This document shows positions 49,596 to 59,840 of a stretch of DNA of 64,000 nucleotides, in pieces. The position numbers were made by a program, and so were the translations under genes. The first letter of the stretch is position 1. The number at the start of each line of letters is the position of its first letter. Below the pieces are notes generated by a model that saw only the letters and a program-made list of their open reading frames with translations, searched no databases and was not told the DNA's origin. This stretch comes from Pseudomonas antarctica (GTDB taxonomy: Bacteria; Pseudomonadota; Gammaproteobacteria; Pseudomonadales; Pseudomonadaceae), in contig NZ_UYXQ01000002.1 of the NCBI RefSeq assembly GCF_900624995.1, positions 124,001 through 188,000 on the forward strand, written 5' to 3'.

Positions 49596-52061
49596 TTGAT
49601 TCGTCTGCTGAAGTTTTTCGGGTACTCCATTGTCGCGATCGTCTGCGGGCTGCTGCTCGTACTCAGCGGGGCCTACCTCTACCTTAGTCCGGGTTTGCCC
49701 TCTGTAGAGGCACTCAGAAGTATCCAGTTGCAGATTCCTTTGCGGGTCTACAGCAGCGATGAAAAACTGATCGCGGAGTTCGGCGAAATGCGCCGCACCC
49801 CGATCCGTTTCGCCGACATTCCGCCCAACTTCATCAACGCCCTGCTGTCGGCTGAAGACGATAATTTCGCCAACCACTACGGTGTCGACCCCGGCAGCCT
49901 GGTGCGTGCGGCTACGCAATTGGTAAAAAGCGGACACATTCAATCCGGTGGCAGCACCATCACCATGCAAGTGGCGAAGAACTTCTTCCTCACCAGCGAG
50001 CGCAGTTTTTCGCGCAAAGCCACGGAAATCCTGTTGGCATTGCAGATTGAACGTCAGCTGACCAAGGACGAGATCCTTGAGCTGTACGTGAACAAGATCT
50101 ACCTGGGCAACCGCGCCTACGGGATCGAGGCGGCGTCCCAGGTCTACTATGGCAAGTCGATTCGTGATGCCAGCCTGGCACAAATGGCAATGATTGCCGG
50201 CCTGCCAAAGGCCCCTTCGCGCTTTAACCCGCTGGCCAACCCGGCGCGCAGCAAAGAGCGTCGCGACTGGATCCTGGGGCGCATGTACAAGCTGGGCAAG
50301 ATCGACCAGGCCGCCTATGAAAGCGCGGTGGCAGAGCCGTTAAATGCCAGCTACCACGTACCGACGCCGGAAGTGAACGCACCGTACATCGCTGAAATGG
50401 TGCGCGCCGAGATGGTCGGCCGTTATGGCAGCGAGGCCTACACAGAAGGCTTCCGCGTGACCACGACCATTCCGAGCAACCTGCAGGAAATCGCCAACAA
50501 CTCGGTACGCGACGGCCTCGTCACTTATGACCAGCGCCATGGCTACCGCGGCCCGGAATCACGCCTGCCAGGCAAGACCCTGAGCGCCTGGACCACCGAA
50601 TTGGGCAAACAGCGCCCGATCAGCGGCCTGGAGCCGGCCATCGTCACCCAGGTGAAGAAAGATGGCGTGCAGGTGCTGACACGCACCGGCGAAGGCCATG
50701 TTTCGTGGGACAGCATGAAGTGGGCGCGCCCGTTCCTGAACACCAACAGCATGGGCCCGGTGCCCAAGCAGCCGTCTGACGTAGCGCAAGTGGGTGATTT
50801 GATCCGCGTGCAACGCCAGAAAGACGACAGCCTGAAATTCAGCCAAGTGCCTGTCGCTCAAGGCGCCCTAGTGTCACTGGACCCGCAGAACGGTGCGATC
50901 CGCGCCCTGGTCGGCGGTTTTTCCTTCGAGCAAAGCAACTACAACCGCGCCACCCAGGCCAAGCGCCAACCGGGTTCGAGCTTCAAGCCGTTCGTCTACA
51001 GTGCTGCACTGGATAACGGCTACACCGCCGCCAGCCTGGTCAACGACGCACCGATCGTGTTCGTCGACGAGTATCTGGATAAGGTCTGGCGCCCGAAGAA
51101 CGACAACAACACCTTCCTTGGCCCGATCCGTGTCCGCGAGGCGCTGTACAAGTCGCGCAACCTGGTGTCGATCCGCTTGCTGCAGGCAATGGGCGTCGGC
51201 AAGACCATCGACTACATGACACGCTTTGGCTTCAACAAGTCGGACCTGCCGCCAAACCTGTCCCTGGCGCTGGGCACCGCAACCCTCACGCCGATGGAAA
51301 TCGCCACCGGCTGGAGCACCTTTGCCAACGGCGGCTACAAGATCACGCCGTACCTGATCGACAAGATCGAAAGCCGCAATGGCGACACCCTGTTCACCGC
51401 CAACCCGCCACGCGTGCCGGGTGACGTGGTCAACGGCGTGGCGGCGCCGGATGGCATCGCGGCACCGAGCAACGGCGGTATCACCATTGAGCCGACCCCA
51501 GGCGCAGCGCCTGCCGCAAACGCCACCGCACCTGCCGAGCCACAAGCGCCTGCGGTAGCTCAACGCATTGTGGATGGCCGTACCACGTATATCCTCAACA
51601 GCATTCTGGAAGACGTAATCAAGAAGGGCACCGGGCGTCGCGCCCTGGCCTTGGGCCGCGCAGATATCGCCGGCAAGACCGGTACGACCAACGAGTCCAA
51701 GGACGCCTGGTTCTCCGGCTACAACGCTGACTACGTGACCACCGTGTGGACCGGCTACGACCAACCGGAAAGCCTCGGCCGCCGCGAGTTTGGCGGCACC
51801 GTGGCACTGCCGATCTGGATGAGCTACATGGGCGCAGCCCTGAAGGACAAGCCGCTGCACACCCAGCCTGAGCCGGAAGGCATTCTCAGCCTGCGGATCG
51901 ACCCGATCAGCGGGCGTGCGGCTTCGCCAAGCACGCCGAACGCTTACTTCGAGCTGTTCAAGAGCGAAGACACGCCGCCGTCGGTCAACGAACTGGGTAA
52001 CGGCACTGCGCCGGGCAGCCCACTGCCAGCGGATGAAGCGGCGCCGATCGATTTGTTCTAA
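49596..52061 (+). CDS. ponA: Penicillin-binding protein 1A
   Basis: This 821-residue bifunctional peptidoglycan synthase has an N-terminal membrane helix (about 9-31). The GT51 glycosyltransferase domain carries ALLSAEDDNFANHYGVD (catalytic Glu) and GGSTITMQVAKN. An OB-like insert follows, and the transpeptidase has Ser461-SFK464 (PGSSFKPF), SRN and KTGT. A Pro/Ala-rich stretch (about 615-655) interrupts the transpeptidase region. The start is TTG at 49596 with GGAAA upstream, giving IRLLKFFGYS as in other Pseudomonas PBP1A. It is divergent from the pil operon. Confidence 0.96.
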   Translation: MIRLLKFFGYSIVAIVCGLLLVLSGAYLYLSPGLPSVEALRSIQLQIPLRVYSSDEKLIAEFGEMRRTPIRFADIPPNFINALLSAEDDNFANHYGVDPGSLVRAATQLVKSGHIQSGGSTITMQVAKNFFLTSERSFSRKATEILLALQIERQLTKDEILELYVNKIYLGNRAYGIEAASQVYYGKSIRDASLAQMAMIAGLPKAPSRFNPLANPARSKERRDWILGRMYKLGKIDQAAYESAVAEPLNASYHVPTPEVNAPYIAEMVRAEMVGRYGSEAYTEGFRVTTTIPSNLQEIANNSVRDGLVTYDQRHGYRGPESRLPGKTLSAWTTELGKQRPISGLEPAIVTQVKKDGVQVLTRTGEGHVSWDSMKWARPFLNTNSMGPVPKQPSDVAQVGDLIRVQRQKDDSLKFSQVPVAQGALVSLDPQNGAIRALVGGFSFEQSNYNRATQAKRQPGSSFKPFVYSAALDNGYTAASLVNDAPIVFVDEYLDKVWRPKNDNNTFLGPIRVREALYKSRNLVSIRLLQAMGVGKTIDYMTRFGFNKSDLPPNLSLALGTATLTPMEIATGWSTFANGGYKITPYLIDKIESRNGDTLFTANPPRVPGDVVNGVAAPDGIAAPSNGGITIEPTPGAAPAANATAPAEPQAPAVAQRIVDGRTTYILNSILEDVIKKGTGRRALALGRADIAGKTGTTNESKDAWFSGYNADYVTTVWTGYDQPESLGRREFGGTVALPIWMSYMGAALKDKPLHTQPEPEGILSLRIDPISGRAASPSTPNAYFELFKSEDTPPSVNELGNGTAPGSPLPADEAAPIDLF

Positions 52062-52095
52062 CCCGATCTGTGGCTGAAGTGAATCGCCAGCCACA

Positions 52096-52129
52096 AAAAA
52101 GCCCCGACTCGTAAGAGCCGGGGCTTTTT
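52096..52129. terminator. Bidirectional terminator between ponA and the malic enzyme gene
   Basis: AAAAAGCCCCG pairs with CGGGGCTTTTT around an imperfect inner stem, with T-runs usable on both strands. It lies 35 bases after ponA and 20 bases past the malic enzyme stop. Confidence 0.93.
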
Positions 52130-52148
52130 GTTGGTGCGCTACAACGAC

Positions 52149-53417
52149 TTAGCCGTTGAACACATCATCCACGCTTTGCAGCGGGTAGTGCTTCGGATAC
52201 GGCAGGGTGGCCACACCGGTCTCGATGGCGGCTTTGGCCACGGCATCGGAGATCAGGGTGATCAGGCGCTTATCCATTGGTTTCGGAATGATGTACTCAC
52301 GACCGAATTCCAATTTGATACCACCGTAGGCGTCGCAGACTTCCTGAGGCACCGGCAGTTTGGCCAGTTCGCGCAGGGCGTTGGCGGCAGCCACTTTCAT
52401 CTCTTCGTTGATGCGCTTGGCGCGAACGTCCAAGGCACCCCGGAAGATGAACGGGAAGCCCAGTACGTTGTTGACCTGGTTCGGGTAGTCCGAACGGCCG
52501 GTAGCCATGATTACGTCGTCACGGGTGGCGTGCGCCAGTTCCGGGGCGATTTCCGGGTCCGGGTTGGAGCAGGCGAACACGATCGGGTTGGCCGCCATGG
52601 ACTTCAGGCCTTCGGCGCTCAACAGGTTCGGGCCGGACAGGCCAACGAACACGTCTGCACCGTTGAGGGCGTCAGCCAGGGTGCGCTTGTCGGTCGCATG
52701 GGCAAACATCGCCTTGTACTGGTTCAGGTCGGTACGCTCGGACTGAACAACGCCCTTGCTGTCGACCATGAAGATGTTTTCAAGCCGGGCGCCCATGCTC
52801 ACCAGCAACTTCATGCAGGAGATGGCCGCAGCGCCGGCGCCCAAGCAGACGATTTGCGCGTCAGCCAAGGTTTTGCCCGCGATTTCCAGGGCGTTGATCA
52901 TGCCGGCCGCGGTAACGATCGCGGTGCCGTGCTGGTCATCGTGGAATACCGGGATGTCGCACTGTTCGATCAGCGCCTTTTCGATCTCGAAGCACTCAGG
53001 AGACTTGATGTCTTCCAGGTTGATGCCACCGAACGTGATGGAAATGCGCCTTACGGTGTCGATGAAGGCTTGCGGGCTTTCGGAGTTGACTTCGATATCG
53101 AAAACGTCGATGCCGGCAAAGCGCTTGAATAGCACGCCTTTACCTTCCATGACTGGCTTGGAAGCCAATGGGCCGAGGTTGCCCAGGCCGAGAATCGCGG
53201 TGCCATCGGAAATCACTGCAACCAGGTTGCCTTTGCCGGTGTACTTGTACGCCAGTTGAGGGTCGCGGGCGATTTCACGTACGGGCTCGGCAACGCCAGG
53301 GCTGTAGGCCAGCGACAGGTCGCGGGCGGTGGCAGTGGCTTTGGTGAGCTCTACACTCAGCTTTCCTGGACGAGGATGGGCATGATATTCGAGAGCGGCA
53401 GTTTTCAAATCAGACAT
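52149..53417 (-). CDS. maeB: NAD(P)-dependent malic enzyme, short form
   Basis: This 422-residue enzyme decarboxylates malate to pyruvate, yielding NAD(P)H. It has the substrate part (SPGVAEPV, VISDGTAILGLGNLG, PVFHDDQHGTAIV) and the Rossmann cofactor domain (IVCLGAGAAAISCM). The phosphotransacetylase-like C-terminal domain of longer MaeB enzymes is absent. Cofactor preference cannot be read. It stands alone; the AT-rich gap upstream (about 53565-53610) may hold its promoter. Confidence 0.92.
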   Translation of the reverse strand: MSDLKTAALEYHAHPRPGKLSVELTKATATARDLSLAYSPGVAEPVREIARDPQLAYKYTGKGNLVAVISDGTAILGLGNLGPLASKPVMEGKGVLFKRFAGIDVFDIEVNSESPQAFIDTVRRISITFGGINLEDIKSPECFEIEKALIEQCDIPVFHDDQHGTAIVTAAGMINALEIAGKTLADAQIVCLGAGAAAISCMKLLVSMGARLENIFMVDSKGVVQSERTDLNQYKAMFAHATDKRTLADALNGADVFVGLSGPNLLSAEGLKSMAANPIVFACSNPDPEIAPELAHATRDDVIMATGRSDYPNQVNNVLGFPFIFRGALDVRAKRINEEMKVAAANALRELAKLPVPQEVCDAYGGIKLEFGREYIIPKPMDKRLITLISDAVAKAAIETGVATLPYPKHYPLQSVDDVFNG

Positions 53418-53641
53418 ATCGGCATTCCGCTTTTACTGTTGGTCGACGGACCGCCGAGGATACGCGTGTCGTAAAGTCCCCACAAGACTGGGCAGTCACA
53501 GGTGTCAAGGGCCTTGCGCTACGACTTTTGGCCAAGAGCCACGGGACACAAGGGCTCAACTGTTCACAATTGAATTAAAATATGTCTACAATTTTATCTC
53601 AAATATCGGGTTTAGCGACGTATCGCCAAATCACAGGCACA

Positions 53642-53670
53642 AAAAAGGCGCCCACAAGGGACGCCTTTTT
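53642..53670 (-). terminator. Terminator after rpmE
   Basis: AAAAAGGCG pairs with CGCCTTTTT, with CCC/GGG inside and an ACAA loop. It lies about 35 bases after the rpmE stop and can work in both directions. Confidence 0.9.
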
Positions 53671-53705
53671 CAACAGCTGGCAAAAGCCCAAAAGGCTCTT
53701 GAGGC

Positions 53706-53936
53706 TTACTCTGCTGGAGTAGCAGCCTTCTTGCCGAAAGCACCAAAGCGATCTGCGAAGCGCTGTACACGGCCGCCGGTGTCCAGAGTTTTCTGCTTAC
53801 CGGTGTAGAACGGGTGGCACTCATTGCATACGTCAGTACCCAGTGGCTTGCACAGGTTCGAACGCGTTTCGAACTTGTTGCCGCAGCTGCAGGTTACTTC
53901 AATGGTTTCGTACGCTGGATGGATATCGGCTTTCAT
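53706..53936 (-). CDS. rpmE: 50S ribosomal protein L31, zinc-binding type
   Basis: This 76-residue large-subunit protein has four cysteines (CSCGNKF... and [14 protein letters not shown]) that bind zinc, marking the zinc-containing form rather than the zinc-independent paralogue. Length and sequence are typical. It is a single-gene transcript with its own terminator. Confidence 0.97.
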   Translation of the reverse strand: MKADIHPAYETIEVTCSCGNKFETRSNLCKPLGTDVCNECHPFYTGKQKTLDTGGRVQRFADRFGAFGKKAATPAE

Positions 53937-54166
53937 GGTGACTTCCTCGGGCTAGCGTGCCGCCACTCGACACTATTGTCGAATACCGCACGTAATTAGG
54001 CCGCGGATTCTACCAGACCTTTTTAAACGCGCAAGCTCCGCCTCCCGCCGTTTCCCTACATAAAAGCGCCTTTCATCAGAAAACTATCGGCTACCCCAAG
54101 CCTTCCCCTGTCTGCTAGGCTCCCGCCCCTGCGCCACCGCCTGCCCTTATAGATGAGACCCCTCGC

Positions 54167-56386
54167 GTGCCCGACGCCATTCTGCGCCTAGCCCTGCCCT
54201 CGCCCCTGCGTCGCCTGTTCGACTACCGAGCTCCGGCCGGCGTGCTGCGGGCGCAGCTACAGCCAGGTATGCGGGTGCGCGTGCCATTTGGCCGCCGAGA
54301 AATGATCGGCGTCCTGGTCGAGGTTGCCGATCACAGCGAAGTGCCCGCTGAGAAACTCAAGCCCGCCATAGCGATCCTCGACACCACTGCGCCGCTACCG
54401 CCAGCCTTGTTCAAGCTGTGCCTGTGGACCGCGCAGTATTACCAGCATAGCCTCGGCGACACCTTGAGCTGGGCGCTGCCGGTGCTGTTGCGTCAGGGCG
54501 AATTGGCCGAAGCCCGCCAGGAACGCTTCTGGTCGATGGTGCCCGGCGCGTGCCTCGACGACCCGCGCATTGCCCGCGCACCGCGCCAGCGTGAAGCCCT
54601 GGCGACCTTGGCGCAGCATCCACACGGCGTGGCTCATCAGCTACTAAGCAAGCTGATGCTGAGCAAAGACAGCCTCGACCTGCTGCTGGCCAAAGGTTTG
54701 GTACAAGTGGAAATCCGCAAGCACGCCCCGGACCCACGCCACGAACACTGGCTGGCCCAGCCCGAACTGCCACTGAACCCCGAACAACGTGCCGCTTATG
54801 AAGCCATCCGCGCAGGCGCAGACAGCTTCCACGCATTCCTGCTGGCAGGCGTGACCGGCAGCGGCAAGACCGAAGTCTATCTGCAACTCATCCGCGAAAC
54901 CCTGCAGGCCGGCAAACAGGCACTGGTGCTGATCCCCGAGATTAACCTGGGCCCGCAAACCCTGGCGCGTTTCGAGCAGCGCTTCAACGCGCGCATCGCC
55001 CTGGTGCATTCGGCGGTCAACGACCGCGAACGCCTGGAGTCCTGGCTGGCGGCTCGGGACGGTGAGGCCGACATTATTATCGGCACCCGTTCGGCGCTGT
55101 TCACGCCAATGAAAAACCCCGGGCTGATCATCATCGACGAGGAGCACGACGGCTCCTATAAACAGCAGGAAGGCCTGCGCTACCACGCCCGTGACCTGGC
55201 GTTGGTACGCGCACGCCAGGAAGACATCCCGATCGTGCTGGGCTCGGCCACGCCTTCCCTGGAAAGCCTGCACAACGCCTACACCGGCCGTTACGGGCTC
55301 CTACGCCTGAATGAGCGCGCAGGTGGCGCCAAACAACCGCGCTTCCTGCGCCTGGACGTCAAAAGCCGTCCGCTGGACAGCGGCATTTCCGGGCCAATGC
55401 AACAGGCCATCGGCCAGACCCTCGCCGCTGGCCAGCAAGTGCTGGTGTTTCTCAACCGCCGGGGCTTTGCGCCGACGCTGCTGTGCCATGACTGCGGCTG
55501 GATGTCGGAGTGCGAGCGCTGCGATGCGCGCATGACCGTGCACCAGCGCCATGGCGAATTGCGCTGCCACCACTGCGGGCATGTGGAGCGGGTGCCACGC
55601 CACTGCCCGCAATGCGGCAAAGTCGATTTGCGCCCGGTGGGTGCCGGCACCGAGCGCGCCGAAGAGCGCCTGGGCATTCTGTTCCCGGATTACCCGGTGC
55701 TGCGCGTCGACCGCGACAGCACCTCGCGCAAAGACGCGATGAACCAGCTGTTCGCGACCATTCAGAAAGGCCAGCCGTGCATCCTGATCGGCACGCAGAT
55801 GCTTGCCAAAGGGCACCACTTTCCACGGGTGACGCTGGTGTCGATCCTGGATGCCGACGGCGGCCTGTTTTCCGGTGACTTCCGCGCCAGCGAGCGCATG
55901 GCGCAGTTGATCGTGCAGGTGGCAGGCCGTGCGGGGCGTGCTGAAGAGCCGGGCCGAGTGATTATCCAGACGCACCTGGCCGATCATCCGCTGCTGATCC
56001 AGCTGACAGAACAGGGCTACTTTGCCTTCGCCGAACAAGCCCTGAGCGAACGCCGCGCCGCCGGCCTGCCGCCCTTTTCCCATTTGGCCTTGCTGCGCGC
56101 CGAAGCCCACAAACCGGGGCAGGCAGAAAGTTTCCTGGATGAGGCGTGCAGCGCCGCCGAACGTTTGCTCGGCGAACTGGGTCTGACCGGCATCGAATTG
56201 CTCGGCCCGGTGCCCGCGCCCATGGAACGCCGTGCCGGGCGTTATCGCGCTCAGTTACTCTTGCAGGCAACCTCCCGCGCACCGCTGCATCGGCTATTAA
56301 GTAGCTGGTTGCTTGCCCTGGAGCAAATGCCCAGCGGCCGCCAAGTGCGATGGTCGCTGGATGTGGACCCGGTCGATTTGTATTGA
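54167..56386 (+). CDS. priA: Primosomal replication protein PriA
   Basis: This 739-residue 3'-to-5' helicase restarts stalled replication forks. It has an N-terminal DNA-binding domain and the Walker A GVTGSGKTEVY. The DEEHD box, a cysteine-rich zinc module (CHDCGWMSECERC... CHHCGHVERVPRHCPQC) and helicase motifs V/VI (AGRAGRAEEPG) follow. The start is a GTG at 54167, giving PDAILRLALPSPLRRLFDY as expected. It is divergent from rpmE. Confidence 0.97.
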   Translation: MPDAILRLALPSPLRRLFDYRAPAGVLRAQLQPGMRVRVPFGRREMIGVLVEVADHSEVPAEKLKPAIAILDTTAPLPPALFKLCLWTAQYYQHSLGDTLSWALPVLLRQGELAEARQERFWSMVPGACLDDPRIARAPRQREALATLAQHPHGVAHQLLSKLMLSKDSLDLLLAKGLVQVEIRKHAPDPRHEHWLAQPELPLNPEQRAAYEAIRAGADSFHAFLLAGVTGSGKTEVYLQLIRETLQAGKQALVLIPEINLGPQTLARFEQRFNARIALVHSAVNDRERLESWLAARDGEADIIIGTRSALFTPMKNPGLIIIDEEHDGSYKQQEGLRYHARDLALVRARQEDIPIVLGSATPSLESLHNAYTGRYGLLRLNERAGGAKQPRFLRLDVKSRPLDSGISGPMQQAIGQTLAAGQQVLVFLNRRGFAPTLLCHDCGWMSECERCDARMTVHQRHGELRCHHCGHVERVPRHCPQCGKVDLRPVGAGTERAEERLGILFPDYPVLRVDRDSTSRKDAMNQLFATIQKGQPCILIGTQMLAKGHHFPRVTLVSILDADGGLFSGDFRASERMAQLIVQVAGRAGRAEEPGRVIIQTHLADHPLLIQLTEQGYFAFAEQALSERRAAGLPPFSHLALLRAEAHKPGQAESFLDEACSAAERLLGELGLTGIELLGPVPAPMERRAGRYRAQLLLQATSRAPLHRLLSSWLLALEQMPSGRQVRWSLDVDPVDLY

Positions 56387-56388
56387 TA

Positions 56389-56458
56389 GCAGGCAAGCCA
56401 GCGCCCACATTTTGAAATGTGAACACCTTTAAATGTGGGGCGGGCTTGCCCGCGATGA
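56389..56458. repeat. Two outward-facing REP arms
   Basis: GCAGGCAAGCCAGCGCCCACAT-like (56389-56410) and ATGTGGGGCGGGCTTGCCCG-like (56433-56452) arms point in the opposite relative order to the REPINs elsewhere, with a short centre containing AAATGTGAACACCTTTAAAT. They lie between priA and argS. Confidence 0.7.
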
Positions 56459-56575
56459 GGCCCGCAGGTCTGCCATCTGGTCTGAACGGTTGGCAAGCCC
56501 GCCCTCGCCACGGATAATGCCCAGTTTTTCCACCTGCGCATCGCGCGCCGCCGCTTGCGGTCGAAAGAGAACACC

Positions 56576-58312
56576 ATGAAAGACACCATTCGCCAGCTGA
56601 TCCAACAAGCCCTCACCCAACTCGTCAACGAAGGTGTGTTGCCTGAAGGCCTGACGCCGGCGATCCAGGTGGAAAACACCCGCGACAAGACCCACGGCGA
56701 CTTCGCCAGCAACATCGCGATGATGCTGGCCAAGCCTGCGGGCCTGAAGCCGCGCGACCTGGCGGAAAAAATCATCGCCGCCCTGCCAGCCGACGAGAGT
56801 GTCACCAAGGCTGAAATCGCCGGCCCGGGCTTTATCAACTTTTTCCAGAACACCCAGGCCCTGGCTTCGCGCCTGGACGCCGCCCTGGCCGACGCCAGCA
56901 TTGGCGTGCGCAAGGCCGGCCCGTTGCAGCGCGTGGCCATCGACCTGTCGGCACCGAACCTGGCCAAAGAGATGCACGTCGGCCACTTGCGCTCGACCAT
57001 CATTGGCGACGGCGTGGCGCGGGTGCTGGAGTTCCTGGGCGACGACGTGATCCGCCAGAACCACGTGGGCGACTGGGGCACGCAGTTCGGCATGCTGATG
57101 GCGTACCTGCAGGAAAACCCGATCACCAGCAACGAGCTGGCCGACCTCGAAAATTTCTACCGCGCAGCCAAAAAGCGTTTTGACGAGTCCGAAGAGTTCG
57201 CCGACCGCGCCCGTGGCCTGGTGGTCAAGCTGCAAGCCGGTGACAAGGAATGCCTGGAACTGTGGGGCCGCTTCCGTGAGATATCGCTGTCGCACTGCCA
57301 GGAAATCTACGAGCTGCTCAACGTGAAGCTGACCATGGCCGACGTGATGGGCGAGAGCGCCTACAACGACGACTTGATCAACGTGGTCAACGACCTCAAG
57401 GCCAAAGGCCTGCTGGTCGAGAGTAACGGCGCGCAGTGCGTGTTCCTCGAAGAGTTCAAGACCGCCGAAGGCGAGCCGCTGCCGGTGATCATCGTCAAGG
57501 CCGATGGCGGCTACCTCTACGCTACCACCGACCTGGCGGCCGTGCGTTACCGCAGCGGTGTGCTGAAAGCCGACCGCGCGCTGTATTTCGTCGACCAGCG
57601 CCAAGCCCTGCACTTTCAGCAGGTGTTTGAAGTGGCACGCCGTGCAGGTTTCGTGACCCACCCGATGCACATGGAACACATGGGCTTCGGCACCATGAAC
57701 GGCGCCGACGGCCGCCCGTTCAAGACCCGCGACGGCGGCACCGTGAAGCTGATCGACCTGCTGAACGAAGCCCAGGAGCGTGCCTACAACCTGGTGAAGG
57801 AAAAGAACCCGGAGCTGGCCGAAGCCGACCTGCGCAACATCGCACGCGTGGTGGGCATTGGCGCGGTGAAATACGCCGACCTGTCCAAGCACCGCACCAG
57901 CGACTACAGCTTCAACTTCGAACTGATGCTCAACTTCGAAGGCAACACCGCGCCGTACCTGCTGTACGCCTACACCCGCGTGGCCGGTGTGTTCCGCAAG
58001 CTGGGCAAGGACTTCAGCGAAGTTGAAGGCCAAATCGTGCTCGATGCTCCTCACGAACAGGAACTGGCGGCCAAACTGGCGCAATTCGGCGAAGTGCTGA
58101 ACAGCGTCGGTGAGAAAGGCACGCCGCATATCCTCTGCACCTATTTGTATGAAGTCGCCGGTCTGTTCTCCAGCTTCTACGAGCACTGCCCGATCCTCAC
58201 CGCCGACGACGAAGCCCAGAAGCAAAGTCGCCTGCGCCTCGCCGCACTGGCTGGACGGACCCTCAAGCAAGGCCTGGAATTGTTAGGCCTGGAAACCCTG
58301 GAGCGTATGTAA
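56576..58312 (+). CDS. argS: Arginyl-tRNA synthetase
   Basis: This 578-residue class I synthetase charges tRNA-Arg. The HIGH motif is HVGH in [20 protein letters not shown]. The KMSKS motif is degenerate, as usual for ArgRS. The C-terminal DALR anticodon-binding domain starts at about 460. The ATG at 56576 gives MKDTIRQLI; an in-frame ATG seven codons upstream overlaps the purine-rich ribosome binding region. The SPOR gene starts one base after the stop. Confidence 0.97.
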   Translation: MKDTIRQLIQQALTQLVNEGVLPEGLTPAIQVENTRDKTHGDFASNIAMMLAKPAGLKPRDLAEKIIAALPADESVTKAEIAGPGFINFFQNTQALASRLDAALADASIGVRKAGPLQRVAIDLSAPNLAKEMHVGHLRSTIIGDGVARVLEFLGDDVIRQNHVGDWGTQFGMLMAYLQENPITSNELADLENFYRAAKKRFDESEEFADRARGLVVKLQAGDKECLELWGRFREISLSHCQEIYELLNVKLTMADVMGESAYNDDLINVVNDLKAKGLLVESNGAQCVFLEEFKTAEGEPLPVIIVKADGGYLYATTDLAAVRYRSGVLKADRALYFVDQRQALHFQQVFEVARRAGFVTHPMHMEHMGFGTMNGADGRPFKTRDGGTVKLIDLLNEAQERAYNLVKEKNPELAEADLRNIARVVGIGAVKYADLSKHRTSDYSFNFELMLNFEGNTAPYLLYAYTRVAGVFRKLGKDFSEVEGQIVLDAPHEQELAAKLAQFGEVLNSVGEKGTPHILCTYLYEVAGLFSSFYEHCPILTADDEAQKQSRLRLAALAGRTLKQGLELLGLETLERM

Positions 58313-58313
58313 G

Positions 58314-59015
58314 TTGGCTGCCAAGAAAAAACCTGCACCCAAGCGCGGCGCCAGCCGCTACCAGGCACCTGCGAAGAAGCCTATTCCAGGCTGGTTGTGG
58401 ATGGCCATCGGCCTGACGGTCGGCGCGTTTGTCGTGTTCCTGATGAAGCTGGACCCGGGCAAGGGCGATGACGTCAAACGGGTCAAGCAAGAGCAGCAGA
58501 GGGCCACGAAAATGGCCGAAGCCAACAAGACCGCGCCTAGCCCTACCGCGCCGGTGAAGCCGAAGTACGACTTCTATACGCTGCTGCCCGAATCGGAAGT
58601 GATCGTGCCGCCCGACGCCGTGCCGGAGAAAACCCTGCCGACGCCGCAAGTGCCGACCACACCGGTGACGCCTGCGGAAGCGGCGAAAATCGACACCGCA
58701 CGCGCTCAAGCGGCGCTGGCCGGGATCACCCCGCCGCCGCCGCCGCCGGTTGCGCAGACCAAAGCGGCACCGGTGACCAAGTTCTTCCTGCAGGCGGGCT
58801 CGTTCCCGAAACAGGCGGATGCGGATCGCGTGCGGGCGCAGATCATTTTGCTGGGCCAGACGGTGACGGTGGAGTCCGGCACGGTGAAGGACGCGACCTG
58901 GTATCGCGTGCTGGTGGGGCCGTTCAGCAACCGTGAACAGCTGACCGTGGCACAGAAACAATTGGCCGGTGCCGGGTTTAGCAACCTGTTGTTACAACAA
59001 CGCCAGAGCCGCTGA
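58314..59015 (+). CDS. FtsN-like SPOR domain protein
   Basis: This 233-residue bitopic protein has a basic cytoplasmic tail (MAAKKKPAPKRGASRY), one membrane helix (about 27-44), a Pro-rich linker with a run of prolines, and a C-terminal SPOR domain (FFLQAGSFPKQADADRV... WYRVLVGPF). This layout is that of FtsN-type division proteins that bind septal glycan. TTG is the only suitable start, one base after argS, so it is probably translated by coupling. Confidence 0.88.
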   Translation: MAAKKKPAPKRGASRYQAPAKKPIPGWLWMAIGLTVGAFVVFLMKLDPGKGDDVKRVKQEQQRATKMAEANKTAPSPTAPVKPKYDFYTLLPESEVIVPPDAVPEKTLPTPQVPTTPVTPAEAAKIDTARAQAALAGITPPPPPPVAQTKAAPVTKFFLQAGSFPKQADADRVRAQIILLGQTVTVESGTVKDATWYRVLVGPFSNREQLTVAQKQLAGAGFSNLLLQQRQSR

Positions 59016-59037
59016 TTCATAGCCAACTCGGTATACA

Positions 59038-59127
59038 TGTGGGAGCTGGCTTGCCTGCGATGGCGGTGTAACAGTCATTATTTTCAGTGACTGACACACC
59101 GCCATCGCAGGCAAGCCAGCTCCCACA
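59038..59127. repeat. REPIN (GCTGGC type)
   Basis: Arms GTGGGAGCTGGCTTGCCTGC and complement, with near-perfect pairing through GCGATGGCGGTGT/ACACCGCCATCGC. It lies between the SPOR gene and the hslV promoter. Confidence 0.93.
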
Positions 59128-59197
59128 GTTGGTTTTGGGACGCTCCCAAAAATGTGTCAGACCAATAAACACCACTCGTCCGCCACACCCCCCTACG

Positions 59198-59225
59198 GTT
59201 GAAATCCCCCTCACCACCCCCATAT
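59198..59225 (+). promoter_or_regulatory. Sigma32 (heat-shock) promoter of hslVU
   Basis: GTTGAAA (59198-59204), a 13-base spacer and CCCCATAT (59218-59225) fit the sigma32 consensus CTTGAAA-N13-CCCCATNT with one mismatch. It lies about 50 bases before the hslV start, where heat-shock control is expected. Confidence 0.82.
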
Positions 59226-59272
59226 GAGATTCCATCAGGGCATTTTCGCCCCGCTGCGTGGAGACTCTCCCC

Positions 59273-59803
59273 TTGACCACCATCGTTTCAGTACGTCGCC
59301 ACGGCAAAGTCGTCATGGGCGGCGACGGCCAGGTTTCCCTTGGCAACACCGTGATGAAAGGCAACGCCAAAAAAGTGCGTCGCCTGTACCACGGCCAGGT
59401 TCTCGCGGGCTTTGCCGGCGCTACCGCCGACGCCTTCACCCTCTTCGAGCGTTTCGAAGGCCAGCTGGAAAAACACCAGGGCCACCTCGTACGCGCCGCT
59501 GTCGAACTCGCCAAAGAATGGCGCACCGACCGTACCCTCAGCCGCCTGGAAGCCATGCTGGCCGTTGCCAACAAAGACGCGTCCTTGATCATCACTGGTA
59601 ACGGCGATGTGGTTGAGCCTGAACATGGCCTGATCGCTATGGGTTCCGGCGGTGGCTACGCCCAAGCGGCCGCCAGCGCATTGCTGAAGAAAACTGACCT
59701 GTCGGCCCGTGAAATCGTCGAGACTGCCTTGGGCATTGCCGGCGACATCTGCGTGTTCACCAACCACAACTTCACCATTGAGGAGCAGGACCTCGCCGAA
59801 TAA
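59273..59803 (+). CDS. hslV: ATP-dependent protease peptidase subunit HslV
   Basis: This 176-residue proteasome-like peptidase forms a double hexamer with HslU. After removal of the initiator residue, Thr2 of TTIVSVRR would be the nucleophile. [21 protein letters not shown] and [10 protein letters not shown] are typical. The start is TTG at 59273 with TGGAG upstream; the in-frame GTG at 59258 would put extra residues before the catalytic threonine and is less likely. A heat-shock-type promoter precedes it. Confidence 0.96.
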   Translation: MTTIVSVRRHGKVVMGGDGQVSLGNTVMKGNAKKVRRLYHGQVLAGFAGATADAFTLFERFEGQLEKHQGHLVRAAVELAKEWRTDRTLSRLEAMLAVANKDASLIITGNGDVVEPEHGLIAMGSGGGYAQAAASALLKKTDLSAREIVETALGIAGDICVFTNHNFTIEEQDLAE

Positions 59804-59840
59804 GCCGTAGGCTTATTCCCGCTTGAGGCCGCCAAACACT

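Noticed and set aside
49368..50183. Extension of PilM upstream to about 490 codons
   Set aside because: The added part lies antisense within ponA and crosses the divergent promoter region; PilM similarity begins at the chosen ATG.
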